This document shows positions 44,601 to 55,900 of a stretch of DNA of 64,000 nt, in pieces. The position numbers and the translations under genes are program-made. The stretch's first letter is position 1. Each line of letters begins with the position of its first letter. The notes beneath the pieces are model-generated. The model saw only the letters and a list, made by a program, of their open reading frames with translations, had not been told where the DNA came from and did not search any database. This DNA is from Trametopsis cervina (Eukaryota > Basidiomycota > Agaricomycetes > Polyporales > Irpicaceae): NCBI GenBank assembly GCA_022385755.1, contig MU278378.1, forward strand, positions 195,755-259,754, in the 5' to 3' direction.

Positions 44601-44661
44601 GATGTGACGCTTTTTGTCCCCAATGCGTGGGAATTTGATGGGAATACATTTCTATAAGCAT
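41656..44661 (-). CDS. PIF1-like helicase with ubiquitin-protease-like C-terminus (Helitron type)
   Basis: One uninterrupted frame of 1001 codons, unlike the intron-rich host genes, and more AT-rich than its surroundings. Helicase motifs: Walker A GGMAGTGKS (residues 92-100), APTGSAASLIGG, Walker B VDYVFMDEVSMID, FAGDFAQLPPV, NMRQRSQ and the late motif DYASQGRTR. This is the PIF1 family, a 5'-to-3' DNA helicase. After a basic linker with nuclear-signal-like KKKRKHN the C-terminal 270 residues resemble a cysteine protease of the USP fold: ENTYSCAFDSLF (Cys near 737), a CNRC/CGTCC zinc-like set, and FHFTARIVDD (His near 949). Helitron proteins carry a Rep domain before the helicase; none is visible upstream, so the element is 5'-truncated or the gene is a domesticated or cargo piece. 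The ATG at 44661 is the first in frame. Confidence 0.8.
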   Translation of the reverse strand: MLIEMYSHQIPTHWGQKASHLAEPQYARRYWNDSFLRTSGIVTFKAANKEDRTFIDDIVTNFTLNEEQARAFKLVANHATLDKPPQLKMYLGGMAGTGKSQVIKALMEFFEKRDETYRFTCMAPTGSAASLIGGSTYHSMLGINPYREKMDKMAALSDVKANLQSVDYVFMDEVSMIDCLNLYNICRQMCKSLDNEADPFGGKNMIFAGDFAQLPPVSSGRALYSHTIDSVIHTDQSHIQQEASLGKAVWHQFTTVVILRQNMRQRSQTEGDAKFRTVLENLRYKSCTREDVELLKTRVPGPASHKPKWTDDRFRNVSAITSFNASRDKLNERGAERFAKETKQSLAYFYSVDRHKTLDNDQKMSRQVRKRKIDPTRNTDRLGSRAQFHFWNLPPSSTNNHPGKIGICKGMPVMIKKNKATECGVTNGAEGVVVGWKSRPIDKEHSTLEIIFVKLTSPSVNIKLEGLEENVVPVASESINITCRLPNGKQQTINRTQVPAVINFAMTDYASQGRTRKYNVVDIHNCRSHQSIYTCLSRGSSLDGTLITQDFQDRHMTGGLSGYLRQEFRELEILDEITKLKFNRKLPAGVGGMTRNHLISSYRKHKGSTYVPKTMPSSLKWSETDDYKLQDPFDAADWQILDKNKKKKSDKEEKSEQKPVVRKPKVDIRNFVPAQGTVKLDVVSHEQVDRFKKKRKHNDSQGKSKVDSSKKPRQLVNAVVEARKSPKGFIWDENTYSCAFDSLFTILVNIMNNPVNDWTALTENGNNYLNLFTESFEGVDLNSESMEYARDTIQEQLAMDFPQIFPLDRSGIDVHELCERILTAEKGNILKNLYCNRCKHEINSKVHRNQLAWRCSKLAWTNKATRAGSMNGQTTSSWMKAMLRTKSKTKCGTCCQNGDTVYQFQEPPPFVVLYVDDTIPVHIQNVMHANGFEYKLQGMIYFGSFHFTARIVDDKGDVWYHDGVQTGRECNFEGNMNDIDVNSLLQAKNGRKCSTVIYTLV

Positions 44662-45307
44662 ATTTTGTTACCATATTGTATGCTTTTGATGGCATTAGTA
44701 CCAGTTATTGATCCATTATCTTTTAGTGTAGTTGAGCGCTTATTTGAGACTTCAAAACTTTCTCGATTTTTACAGCGTCCCCATCTCTGATTTTCCCAGC
44801 AATGTATATATCAGTGTGTAACCATGACATTGAGTTATATGGTGGTCACCTTTATTAAGAACACAATGCAGAATTGAAAGCGGCAGATGAGAAACATATA
44901 TGCCCTTTTTGGGAAATAAGCGCCCAAATTTGATGGACTCTGTTTTAGTATGTAGACCACTCATATCATTTAACTCACTTCATCCTATCTATATTTTATA
45001 TCCAAGTACTATTTTAGATACACAATTATACAATGGTGTTACTTGTGTTTCTTGCTCTGCTTTTGCATGTGGAACTTGTGTGTATTTTTATTTTTATTTA
45101 TTTGAAATTTAAAATATGTCACATGACATCTGGAAAATAAGGATTCATTTGTGCAGTCTCTGTATTCAATTTCTTTCAAAATGTCAAAGGGTATAGCCTG
45201 AAACTGCTCAGCACACTCTCTAAAGGTATACAATCTCTTGAAGCAGGGCACTGTAGTGAACTGCATAGTGTTATAATTTATAAAGTACAGTATAATTATT
45301 ATAGACG
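44662..45307. other. AT-rich flank of the helicase ORF
   Basis: Low-complexity AT-rich sequence with short open frames only. It marks the left edge of the lineage-specific gene block. I found no Helitron CTRR hairpin end by eye. Confidence 0.45.
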
Positions 45308-48270
45308 TCAATTAATTTTTTTATCTGCCAACATTTGTGTTGCTCGCTGTAATGTTTTTGTTATCCCCTTCTTATTCTTTATAGACCCGGCCCATTTGCT
45401 TGCGTCTTTAGGACCCTCTCCTTTAGTTATGATGGCATTCCGTCTCCCTTGAAACCATCGCTCATCCTTGTCCGTCCAGTACCCAATATCCAACCCAGAC
45501 GTTGTCCACGTTTGGTGTTTCGGCCACCAGGACATGTCGCTTGCTCCATATTTCTCGTTTCCTCGATCCTCTACAGTAGAATTAGTGTAAACCCCACAAC
45601 CCAACCGACAATGTAGTACTCACTCCCTAGGGTACGATACACGCCGCATATGATGTCCAGTTCGTGCTCGGTCAAGGTGTCATCTACGAACGCGCGCGCA
45701 TCGATTGTGATCACATCGGCCTGGGTGTGGAACCCACTGGGACCACGCAGTACGTCTTCATAGCCCATGCTTTCCATTGCCAATCGCCACACAATACCTC
45801 CCATCAAGAATGCAGCGCGGCCCCGGGGCGATCGGACGAGTTTGTCACGTCTTTCTTCGTAGGCCGCAAAGTCATATATCGAAAAGTTGTAACGAGGGAG
45901 TCTCACGCCGAGGCCGAGGGGGACGTGTTCGCGAAATAGTGGCGGGGTAGGGGCTGGTGGTAGATGTTGCGCGTACAATCCATAGTAGTCGACCGTCTTG
46001 AAGGGGATTCCTCGATCCAGTAAGTACTCGGCCACGTTTATCATGCCTGGGCCTATGCCCATCCTGAGTATTTGGCACGCCGATACCGGGTCGTAAAGTA
46101 ATATTGCCCATCCTCTCGCGGGCCCCAGTGGTTTCATTAGATACGCTTGCTTCATGTTGACGTTGACAGATCTGACAGCTACCCGAGCAGTGGGGTAGCG
46201 GTGCTCAACATCAAGTAAGTCGCTCACCTCTTGCGATACTTGAGCCGCCGATGTGCATCGATCGACGAAGTCCTTGGTTGCAGACTGTAAGTGTGGAGGC
46301 AGCGTTTGGACGACGTGTACTAGGCAGCTAATCGCACTCGCAAAGTCGGCTTCGGATATGGTGGCGCGCGAGACATAATTTGCCGTGGGCTGCAAGCCAT
46401 ATCGAGCATATAGCGTAACTTGCAGATCTTCTGTCGTTGCTACGACATCCACCGTGGCCTCTTGAATGTTATAGCCGTACCTGCTACTTACATACACTTC
46501 CCAAGCTGCTGCGTATCTCTCCATAGTGATTGATTCTGGGTACGCGTGTGAAGTCTGTGCTTTCTGATAGCGATGATCAACGTCCCGATATCCCTGTTCG
46601 GATCTCATGTTGTAAGGTGTGGACTCCAGGCTGGTTCCATATGTAGGTGTAGCAGCCGAATAGGACGAGGTCGATGTTGGACCACCACGAATCGGAGGAG
46701 AATGAGATCGTCTACGAGTTTGCTGGCGTGATGTAGGGTAGGTCGAAGTGGCGTGCTGATCTGTGCGCCTCACAACTGTGTCGGCGGCTGTGGAGGGATA
46801 TGCCTCCCTTTCCCGATAATATGACGGACGACTAGATGCTGCGTGCAGGTCTGCAGCGGTGGAGATGCGTGTGGTAAGAGGAGATGTGTTGTGTCCGCCG
46901 TATTCAGCAATGGGCGTAGTGTACTCTGTGTTGTACCAGTATAGGTCCGGCATCTGCGCGTCGGGAGCAAAGTCTTCACAGATGTCGTATTCATTCCGCA
47001 CACTGTTGTACTTCTTATGCTCGTCTGGTATTGTTTCCCACTCGCAATCAACCTCTGCATGTGTCATGAGCCTGCGTTGGTACATGTCGTTTTCGTCCAG
47101 TTCCCAAACAAACGTCCGTACGCGTCTGCTGGGCTGCCGCTTGTCCTTGTTCAATTCCTCCCGCTGCATTCGCTTTTGTCGTTCCTCGGGGCTTTCTTTT
47201 TCGATGCGTCGCTTTGAGTGCGCTGTTTCAGATTCCATAAAGTCTTGCCATGTTTGGCCGGGTCTTTGCCGCGTAATGGGGTCGGCCTGTTGCCGTTCGT
47301 CCGTGGCTGATGTTTGCGCACTCAATGGTACGTCTTGCTCTACGGGCGACGTAGAATTTTGTGATACGCGCGACGGCATAGGGGCGTTGTTGTCGATTAG
47401 GCTGGATATACCGTCGTTTATCGGATTTGAGCGACAGGTCGATATAACATGAGCCGGCGGAAGGAACCAATTCGTTATATTCTGTTTCACCCACGCAGTT
47501 GACTCATGACCATAATATAGATAGACGGGTGCTCCTAGGTCCTTTATGATCGCTTTGGTTTCTCGTTCCCAGTATTCTGATACCTCGAGGTCCATGCTAA
47601 TTATCATGCCAGCTCTTTGACACGGCTGCCCGTCCGCGTAAATCCTACGACATATGATGGACTGACCCAACTCATCGATCAGCAGAGGCGGCAGCAGTTT
47701 TTGTTCGTATGCGTGGTCAAGCCAAGTCGTTGATTTCTGATTAAGTATAACGCTGAAGTATGATAGCCTGCCAACTGTCGCCAGAAAGGTCGCCCGAACT
47801 CGCCAGAAGAACGTTTTGGCCGCCTTATGCGTAGGAAAATGACGTGTTGGGTATTCGAAGACGATGGGCCACGGGGTGCTTGTGAATTCCAGGTTTGTCA
47901 ACAGGCCCAGCTTGCACATTGCCTTATAGACGTAGGCCAGTGTTGATTCGACTCCACGCCACATGTCCGCATTCTCCAATCTATAAACTTTCTGCCCGTT
48001 CACCTCTTCCGAACAAATGTCCATCGTTGACAGCGGTTGTAAAAACCCCTCCCATTTCATCTGTCTGGGGACGCACGAAGTCCAGTAATCAGTGGCGTTC
48101 ACCCATCGCGGTCGCAGGGTGGACCATACGTCGATGTAGTCGTCTGTCCTGTATGTCGCGTCGCATACCATGTCGGTGGAATTAGGGGATACGTATAACC
48201 CGCTGTCGGGTTGGTCGTGCTTCCAGAACAGAGCGGGTTTTGGAAGAAGCTGGTGCATCGGGCCTGCCAT
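45308..48270 (-). CDS. Lineage-specific protein of unknown function, 969 aa
   Basis: Two exons on the minus strand, 45624-48270 and 45308-45570, close in phase to 2910 nt. I do not recognise the family. The N-terminal third is compact (LFWKHDQPDSGLYVSPNSTD, IISMDLEVSEYWERETK, GAPVYLYYGHESTAWVK), the middle is disordered and Ser/Thr/Tyr-rich with a basic region KRRIEKESPEERQKRMQREE, and the C-terminal third is ordered (WAILLYDPVSACQILRMG, LFREHVPLGLGVRLPRYN). The last exon is Trp-rich (DMSWWPKHQTW, KDERWFQGRR). A frame open upstream of 48270, across a possible intron with acceptor ACAATCAG, suggests an additional 5' exon encoding WDRGYWVIDCIRARS. It shows no broken frame, so it may be active. 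It neighbours other unknown genes of the same block. Confidence 0.6.
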
Positions 48271-48412
48271 GTCGGTTTGTGCTGCTGCGAACTGATTGTG
48301 TTAGCAATCGGCTTGCTCCTGCAATTCGTCGGAACACTTACGTGGTTATGATCCTGGTTTGCGCGTGATGGTCCTGTGCGTACTACGACACTGGTTCCAG
48401 TCTTAGTCCGAC

Positions 48413-48631
48413 GTGCCAGACAGCTCCGTGCACGTATGCAGTCGATGACCCAGTAGCCCCGGTCCCAGTCAGATGTGTCAGACAGCTCCGTGCACCAACG
48501 CGATGTAATCAGTGTAACGTCCAGGAGTGAGTTGCCTCAGATGTTGGGTCTGTCGCCTCAGTATCCTAAGTCGATAGTCCAATGGGTCGATGTAACCTAC
48601 AACGTGCCAGACAGCTCCGAGCACGTATGCA
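48413..48631. repeat. Three dispersed copies of a TGYCAGACAGCTCCGWGCAC motif
   Basis: Copies at 48413, 48476 and 48605; the first and third extend to GCACGTATGCA. They lie just upstream of the 969-aa gene start. They could be promoter sites or part of an internal coding repeat in an unplaced 5' exon. Confidence 0.7.
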
Positions 48632-48964
48632 AGATACTTGTAGGAATGTGCGAACCAGTTGCGGTCAAGGATGTGTGATGTAAGAAGCAAGGGTGTGGTG
48701 GTTGGCAGTAAGGCTGATGCTGCGAATCATTTGATGTGCTTTAGCGCTCGATGGGCGTCTTGTACTTGGGCATCCAGCCGGATATGCCATGGTATGTTTC
48801 ATTCCTGATGAACACTATTGATTTTGTTACCTTAGCGTTACTCTGCAGTTGCCAGTGTCCGTCTCCTCTCAAAATACATTATATTACATGAGTCTGTGCC
48901 TGCGGTGTAAACTAACAACTTTGTGTGGGATTGAGAGCGAAGTACTATTATTTCGTGTACATGT

Positions 48965-50641
48965 TCATTCGTTTCCTCGTTTTCGTTTCAACCCGCGCGT
49001 GTCCGGCGACTTAGACGACGATATTGGAGTGCGTCGGTCTGCTTCATCTGTACAGGGCCCCGCAACTGATGGCGAGGTAGGTACACCGTCGTCGTTAACT
49101 CGTGGCTGCTGGGAGTCCACATCGGAGGTATTGGACAACAGACGATAACACTGTCCGTCCAGCATTACACCGGACACCGGTTTGGATCTGCATTTACAGT
49201 ATCAGCCCATGCATTCAAACGATGGGGAGTCTGCTTACATCATGATGTGGACTGCGTCGTCCGTGGTGTTGAATCTGACAGTAGTCGTGATAGCCCTGCC
49301 CACCGCTGCCGACGTGTCTAATGTAAATGCGTGGACGCTTGTAGCTAAGCTGGGGATTGTCATACTGCATCGGCGTTGAGCGATTAGTAATAACATATAG
49401 TGACGGTGTTGCTTACGCATCTACGCGACCGTCTATGAGGATATCTGCGTTTTGAGTCGGAGTCGTTTGGCGTGAGGACGCGTCTGGACCCTCATGTGTC
49501 CGTACGTGGTCAGCGAGGTTAGCGGCTGCCTCGCCGTCTGCGTCGACAGGATTGCCGTTTGCGTTGTCAGGATTGCCGACTGCGTCGCCAGGGCCGCCGA
49601 CCGTCTCGCCATTCGCGTCAGCAGGGTTGCCGGCTACCTCGTTTCCCAGTGTGTCTTGCGCGACTTCATTATCATCGATTAACTGGTCGACTTCTACGTC
49701 GCTTTCAACCGCACTTTGTACTGTTCCTAAGTCGTCATTGTACAGAATACTATTTACTTACGATGTCATATGAATGGGTTCGTTGGTCCCGATTTGCCCG
49801 TCCTCGCCTGCATGCTGTGAGCCATCCGTCGGCACATGCTCCCGATGATATGCCTTATGTCTGTTCGTTCGTCAAATGGCGTCTCGTATGAAGGATTAGA
49901 TTGACTATTTACCCGTCATCGTACGGTATTTCCTCGCTCATGGGTGAACGACGCCCAGCCATATGTCTTTTGTTGTCATCAGCGGCATGATATGCCTGCG
50001 GTTTAGTTTAACACTTACCCGTCGGCGAGTGACCCGTCCTCGCTGACGTCAAAGTCGTCTACATTGGTTGAGGGTCCGCCTTCGGCTTTATGGGCTGGCG
50101 ATGATTCGTCGTCCTCGCTATTATCGTCTGTAGCATCTGTGTCTCGTTCGTCGTCGCTTCCGGTCGTCCGGTCTTCATCTTCGCTATCCGTCTCGTCGAC
50201 CTTTTGGCGGTTCCCAAACCACGTGCGTACTCTCTGTTTGTGTTGGACTCGGCGTCGATAATGATATTCAAACATGCATTGGAGTACGTTTGTGCTTACA
50301 TGTTGCAGTTGCTTGGGCAGTACGATATCCAACTCTCGCGCTCGGTCGCGTACCTTACTTGCGCAATTTCTGATAACGTCGATCTTCTGACCCACTCGCG
50401 CAGCTTGGTAATCTTTGTAGAATCCTTCGGCGACTTCACGAAGGGCTGGGGTCCAAGTCATCGATGGCGGTCGAGTCGGTGTCGGTTTTGGTCTGCGAGC
50501 TTTTCGTGTGGTATGCTTCCGCGATCGTCCGCCATCGCCTACGTGCGCTGGTTAGACTCAATGTTTGCCGCCGTGTCATAGAAGCTGTCACGTACCTTTT
50601 CGTTGACGACTCGACGCCTTTGACTTTGAATTTGGGGCCAT
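48965..50641 (-). CDS. Acidic protein with homeodomain-like helix, unknown function
   Basis: Minus-strand exons 50596-50641, 50300-50538, 50019-50233 and two short exons ending near 49920 and 49750 join in phase. The start at 50641 gives MAPNSKSKASSRQRKG. A basic segment leads to ALREVAEGFYKDYQAARVGQ and then QLQH-RVRTWFGNRQK. The WFxN pattern at about residues 100-103, after a helical stretch of suitable length, resembles helix 3 of a homeodomain. Next comes a strongly acidic run (DSEDEDRTTGSDDERDTD), then a degenerate repeat built on GNPADANG/GNPDNANG/GNPVDADG, and a C-terminus rich in Ser/Pro ending LKRKRGNE. It could be a DNA-binding regulator. The joins after about 49750 are uncertain, so the 3' half is approximate. 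Confidence 0.5.
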
Positions 50642-51360
50642 TGTAGGTGTCGGCGTACAATGCTTTGCACGGGTACGTAGGTAGTAACAGGAGGAATGCC
50701 CAGACGGTTTTGGACCTTCGCGAGGTTTAAGTATATGTCTAACGGCTTTCTTAGGTGCGCACAAGTGGCGTCGGCTGGAACGACAAACGCTGGGGCTAAC
50801 AATAACGAATGAATTGGTGTGTATCATATTGATGTACAGATGCATACGTACTGCGTCGCATATCCATATATCCCATCCGCATGTCTGTCACATGGCCTTT
50901 ACGCCTGATAGCTTCAACTTCGCCGTGCTCTTACGTTGCACGGCCGGTCCACGCCTCTGTCGATAGCCTCAATCCGATAAATTCCACTGTTCGCCGTTAG
51001 TGCCAAGTAGATATTACGTACCCGGTACTGGGTCGAGATCGTCAGTTTACATTACCTCGACGAAATGGTCGGCCTCTTGTGCGATCGCGACTTCAAGTTG
51101 AATGAAGGCCGTCGTTTGTGTGCAGTATGTCGTATGTCGTGCGACAACCACGGCAAGAATACCTGTAAGTCTGAGGAGATATAGCGCATACCGAATGGAC
51201 ATACCGGACGGCTCCTGGTATGTCGCATTGCGGGTGAGAACCCAAGGCTGCAAACGTTGAAGTTCGAGATCACGCAGGGCGCTACTGATCTGATGTTGCA
51301 CGTGAGGGTCACACCCATCTGAGTCCAGTAGACGCTCCGGACTTCATCACATCCTCAACC

Positions 51361-51392
51361 ACGACATCTCGGGAGCCCTCTCGAGATGTCGT
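51361..51392. repeat. Hairpin 1 (ACGACATCTCG...CGAGATGTCGT)
   Basis: A perfect 11-bp stem with a 10-base loop GGAGCCCTCT, preceded by AACC. Confidence 0.85.
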
Positions 51393-51529
51393 ATCTTTCC
51401 TCTATCCTGCTATGCGCCGATGCGCTGAGGTGTTTTCCTCGCGGTTATGACGGTCGGTCCACTCGCGGATAGCCTTTCGCACCCTACGCCTTGCACTTTG
51501 GTCTTATGGTGGTTCTGTCTTTGCAACCA

Positions 51530-51559
51530 CGACACCTCGGGAGCCCTCTCGAGATGTCG
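51530..51559. repeat. Hairpin 2, near-identical to hairpin 1
   Basis: CGACACCTCG and CGAGATGTCG flank the same loop GGAGCCCTCT, with one change in the left arm. It also follows AACCA. It lies 168 bp after hairpin 1. Confidence 0.85.
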
Positions 51560-52241
51560 ACCCTTTAGTCCTTCCCTTGCAGTCGATGCATCGGACGGAG
51601 TCTCAACCTGTATCAGCAGCTTCCGGTTGGACGACCCCCTTGTTGGTCATCGCACTCCTCCCCCGACATCAACTGTACATTTCTGGCTTTGCAAATCGGT
51701 ACAATAGGTCTATCGTCCAGTGTTGTGCTACGGTGAGCTTGTCATTTGTATTGTTTGTGACTTCTAATGACTTGAGTTCGACATCAAGGCGTTCTCGACG
51801 CAGTATAGCGTGTGTTGAAGGGGGTGCGTGCTGGGTATTTTCGTTATATCACAACTGTATAGTACGTACATCAAGGCTTATTATTGTATCATACTCACTA
51901 CGCCCACAGTTTATACTGCCGGACTCAATCACTTTCCTGCGGACCAGCTCTGCTCCCTGCCGGGCTGGGTTATTCGATCTCTTGCACCACGCCATCCACC
52001 TCGTAAGTGCGATTTAACACCTTTCCAGTTTAACTTGTGCGCTAATCAATTCGCTCTGATCTTGAGGTCAATATGCTTACGAAGTGGCCTTTTGCCCGAC
52101 GGCATCGCTCACTGATTTCCAGGCACAAGATGTGAGTAGCATCGTCAGTCGTTTGTTCGTTCCGCTTTTCATAGAGCACAACCATCAATCTAGTAGATGT
52201 ATTGCATTGTATTTGAGGATATATCCTGTTCGTGACATCTG

Positions 52242-52808
52242 GTGCATGTGTATGGTGCGGGGTGTAAATGTCCATATCCTGGTACCATGTTGGACCGGCC
52301 AGTCCTTCTGCTCATTGTATTAAGTTGGATTCAGAACGGACCAAAAGCGGGCCGCCGTTGCCATGTGGAGGGCTGTTCCTGGTCCGGGCCTCGTGAGACA
52401 GTTAGTTGCAATCCTGCCGTCTTATCCTACGCCGTGCTAAATATGTCGATTTATTTTGCACGGTTCTCCTTCAGTTTTGTCGTGGAATTTGTGAGCTCTG
52501 GGACAACGTCTACCAAATACATATGGCATGAAGCCTCCAACATGAAACCGCATTACAGGGACGGGCCTTTGGTCTGCGGTGTGCGCGTTATTGCACCCAG
52601 CCTGCCGCTCTGCTTTGCTTCCGTCGTCACATTGGGGCGGGTCTTCGGGTGTTTGATCAATGTGGCAGGATTCTGCGCGCGCGTTGGTCGGGTGCACAAG
52701 GTAGCGATCTGCATGTGCGCACCACTGCGACGCGTGCAGTCCAAATTTTCTCATAAATACTTGGTGCAAATTATGGAGTCAGTTAATAGGAACTTTCTCG
52801 CCCCTTGA
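52242..52808 (+). CDS. Possible Cys/His-rich protein, poorly resolved
   Basis: A plus-strand region with zinc-finger-like pieces: CKCPYPG near 52270, RRCHVEGCSWSGPRE near 52360 and TKYIWHEASNMKPHYRDG near 52520. These suggest C2H2/BED-like fingers split by introns. I could not close a gene model. It precedes the dioxygenase-like gene on the same strand and might be a separate small gene. Confidence 0.3.
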   Translation: MHVYGAGCKCPYPGTMLDRPVLLLIVLSWIQNGPKAGRRCHVEGCSWSGPRETVSCNPAVLSYAVLNMSIYFARFSFSFVVEFVSSGTTSTKYIWHEASNMKPHYRDGPLVCGVRVIAPSLPLCFASVVTLGRVFGCLINVAGFCARVGRVHKVAICMCAPLRRVQSKFSHKYLVQIMESVNRNFLAP

Positions 52809-52922
52809 GCGGTTTCGTTTTGCTGCAATCCGAACGCTAAGACTCGCCGCGGCTATCGTCTTCGGTATGTGCTCGTACGCATCCGTCTTTCATGTATTCT
52901 CATCCGATTCTTCGCGTCAGTC

Positions 52923-55900
52923 ATGACCTTTGTGATCCCGCTCATCCGTCCCGTCTTCCATCCCAATATCCTCAGCGACCTCCGCTACGTCGAACTACCG
53001 GGCAGGGACCGCCGCCTTCCTGCTATTTTCGAGTACGTGGGCCGTCATCCTCTTCGACGATATCCTGTGGATCCCGATCGCGATGTGTCCGATTCGGACG
53101 ACGAAGGGCCTCCTCCTCTGATCCCGGTTCCCGACTCAGACAGCGATGAAGACGTTACGCCAGACGAACTATCTCAAGCTATCCCTGATCCTCGTATCCC
53201 TCGTACCTTCGTATATCTAATCGACTCGTCGCCTGAAAGCAAGGACCTCATCCAACAATACGCCTTGGACATGGAAGTTCCTTCTGGACCTATCGGCGAG
53301 CCAGGTAGTAATGCCAGTTAGTACATATTTATATGATTCTTCTGCGATTGCGTCTTATCGTGTACCCACAGATCTTCGAGGCCTTGTGGAATTGCAACCT
53401 GGGGATGCGTTGTACACCAGGGATGTCAACGGAAGTTGGAAAGCCGCGGACGATATCCTTCAAATTGTTTCGGCAAGACGGTAAGCTACACGTCTGTGTT
53501 TGTCGTGTACTCTAGCTTACCGACTGCATGTTTGAAGCTGGACATCGCCTTCTGTGCAGTCTCTTCAGAACCGCATCGACGATGCCACCCACCTTGTGTT
53601 GGGCGACCGAGACACGCGTACCCCTGAATCAGTGCTATTTGAGAGAACATCGCGAGCCAAAGCTATCAAAAGCAGCAAACGGTGTTACGGACTTACGAAT
53701 ATGGTGGAGCAGCCTCGTCGGGCCTCTGGTCCACCCGCCGCCTTGAAAATGGTCAACGGTGAGCTAGAACCTGTTCAACGCGGTGTGCGTGATCTAGTAA
53801 ATGTAAGTGTGAACCTATCTGCGTAGTAAATAGTTACTGAACCGTTTCGTCTTAGAGCGTCACGGAATTGGCGATGTTTTCTTGGGAATATGAAGCCCCC
53901 CGTCAAATGCGAGAAACCATCCGCAGCTATGCCGATATGATCAACACGCCTCGCATCGGTTCGGTTGACAACTATATGTGGCAGTCTTGCCAATTGAACC
54001 TAGCCCGACCGCAACACGCCGAAACAGGTATGGTTAACTCTGTCATATTCCGAGGGCAGTATGTGCTTATATGTCGCTAGAATCCTCCCTCCATGCACAA
54101 ATGGGCCATTTCGGTGGACCGCACATTGATGATAATGATAGCCCCCTTTCTTTGTCTTGTGCCACCTCGCTGTCCGATCTACCCAGCGGTTTTGAGCCAG
54201 GTCGCTTACACTTCTTGGGTGTGGGTGTGTATACGCCCTTGGCTAAATTGTAGGCTAGCTTCTACACAATGTATGCAACCACAGTAGACTAACAAGTATC
54301 TATCTCTGTGTAGTACGCAGCTATATTTTACAGGTCTCCTGCGCCACGGTGGCACTTCGCCAATTGCACCTGGTAACACTCCGATCCCAGACTGGGCATA
54401 CCGTGCTTTACTTATTGCCTACCCACCTCGGCACTTCGTATCTGGTGAGATCAAGCACGCATTCGCTGGGATGCCCAATGACAAGTTCGGGCTTCATCTG
54501 ACTCCCGAGATGACTGGAGGGCCTGTGCTCCGTGAAAACGCTGAGACTCTAACCAATCGTTGTACTTCTGCCATGGACGGTAGCGTCGTTATGGCAGACT
54601 CGGCGTTGATGACCTTCCATGCACGGGGGTTGTTACAGCTCGCGCATTGGGTAATGCGGCAGTTACCGTCCGCCCTGGATATACAGATAGATCCATCTGT
54701 GTTCCTTTCGGCGTTCTCTTATACGGACTGCGGGACATCTATTGATGTCGGCGAATGGCCGCAAGCCCCTCTGGCAAGTGTTCGGGCGCCGTTCGGAGAG
54801 CATCACAGACGTACCCAGCAGGCCATGTTACACGACCTATATGATCAGATGTCGAAGGGGATTCCTACCCTTAAGGACGATAATCCCTTCCGCGGCGTGG
54901 ATATACGCAAAGTATCGCCGGTGGTTCATGTATCTTGTAAGCTCTGGCACCGTTCCAATCTATAATGTGCTTATTGTGACTTGTACTAGTCGATGCTCCC
55001 CCTCTGAAGGCACCGGCCACGTCAAAAAAACGAAAGGGATGTAAGTAATCATCCTTACGCGTTCCCATGTCTTATTTCTATGTGGTGTTCACGCGTGTTG
55101 TGCAGGCGACGAAGCTCAAACCCCATCAAAACGGGCCAAACAATCTAAGGCTAAACCGGGTAAGCAATATCGGCCATACAGTAGCCTATCATCATTTATA
55201 CGTTTCGATAGGAGCGGCTCGTGCCCTCAATCCGGCGAAAAGGATAGCGCTCGGTAGGGGCAAGGATCCAGCAGGTCGTGCAGGTGGTCATCGTCCTACA
55301 CCGGGGCCATCTGCTCAGCTCCAGACTGTTTCGTATGATCCGTCGGAGTCGGGCTCCGATCTCCAAGCAGGAGCTACCCGCCGTCTTCGACCTCATGGGG
55401 GCAATGATGCAGCAGGTCGTGCAGGTAGTCATTGTCCTACACCGGGGCCATCTGTTCAGCCCCAGACTGTTTCGTATGATCGGTCGGAGTCGGGTTTGGA
55501 TCTTCATGCAGGAGCTACCCGCCGTCTTCGACCTCACAGTCGTTCAGTTGGGTCAGGGGACGACGGACACGTACCACATGACATTCCCGGTCCGGCTAAT
55601 GACGGAACTGGATATATTCCTACCCGTCCTCCATCTAGTGAGCATGTCGGGTGACTCTTTCTCCTTACTCTATGCTGATATTCATTATGCAGAACGTATC
55701 GCCAGTCAGCAGCGTGGTAAGGTAGTGAAATAGTATGTACAAATGCTTTGCTTATGTATGCATATATTGTAGTAGAATCCGTTACGGATGCATCTTCTGG
55801 GCCAGAAAGTCGTGCGTGCAACCATGTACAATGCGTCATTTGTGACTTAATGCCATGCAGATAATCCCCCTGGTAAACCCGCGCCCTTTGTCGTGACGCC

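Larger units (their letters stand above)
50642..52241. other. Divergent spacer between unknown genes, with hairpin repeats
   Basis: Contains two related perfect or near-perfect hairpins (listed separately) and plus-strand frames such as GLNHFPADQLCSLPGWVIRS near 51930, which may belong to an unresolved upstream exon of the next gene. Confidence 0.35.
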
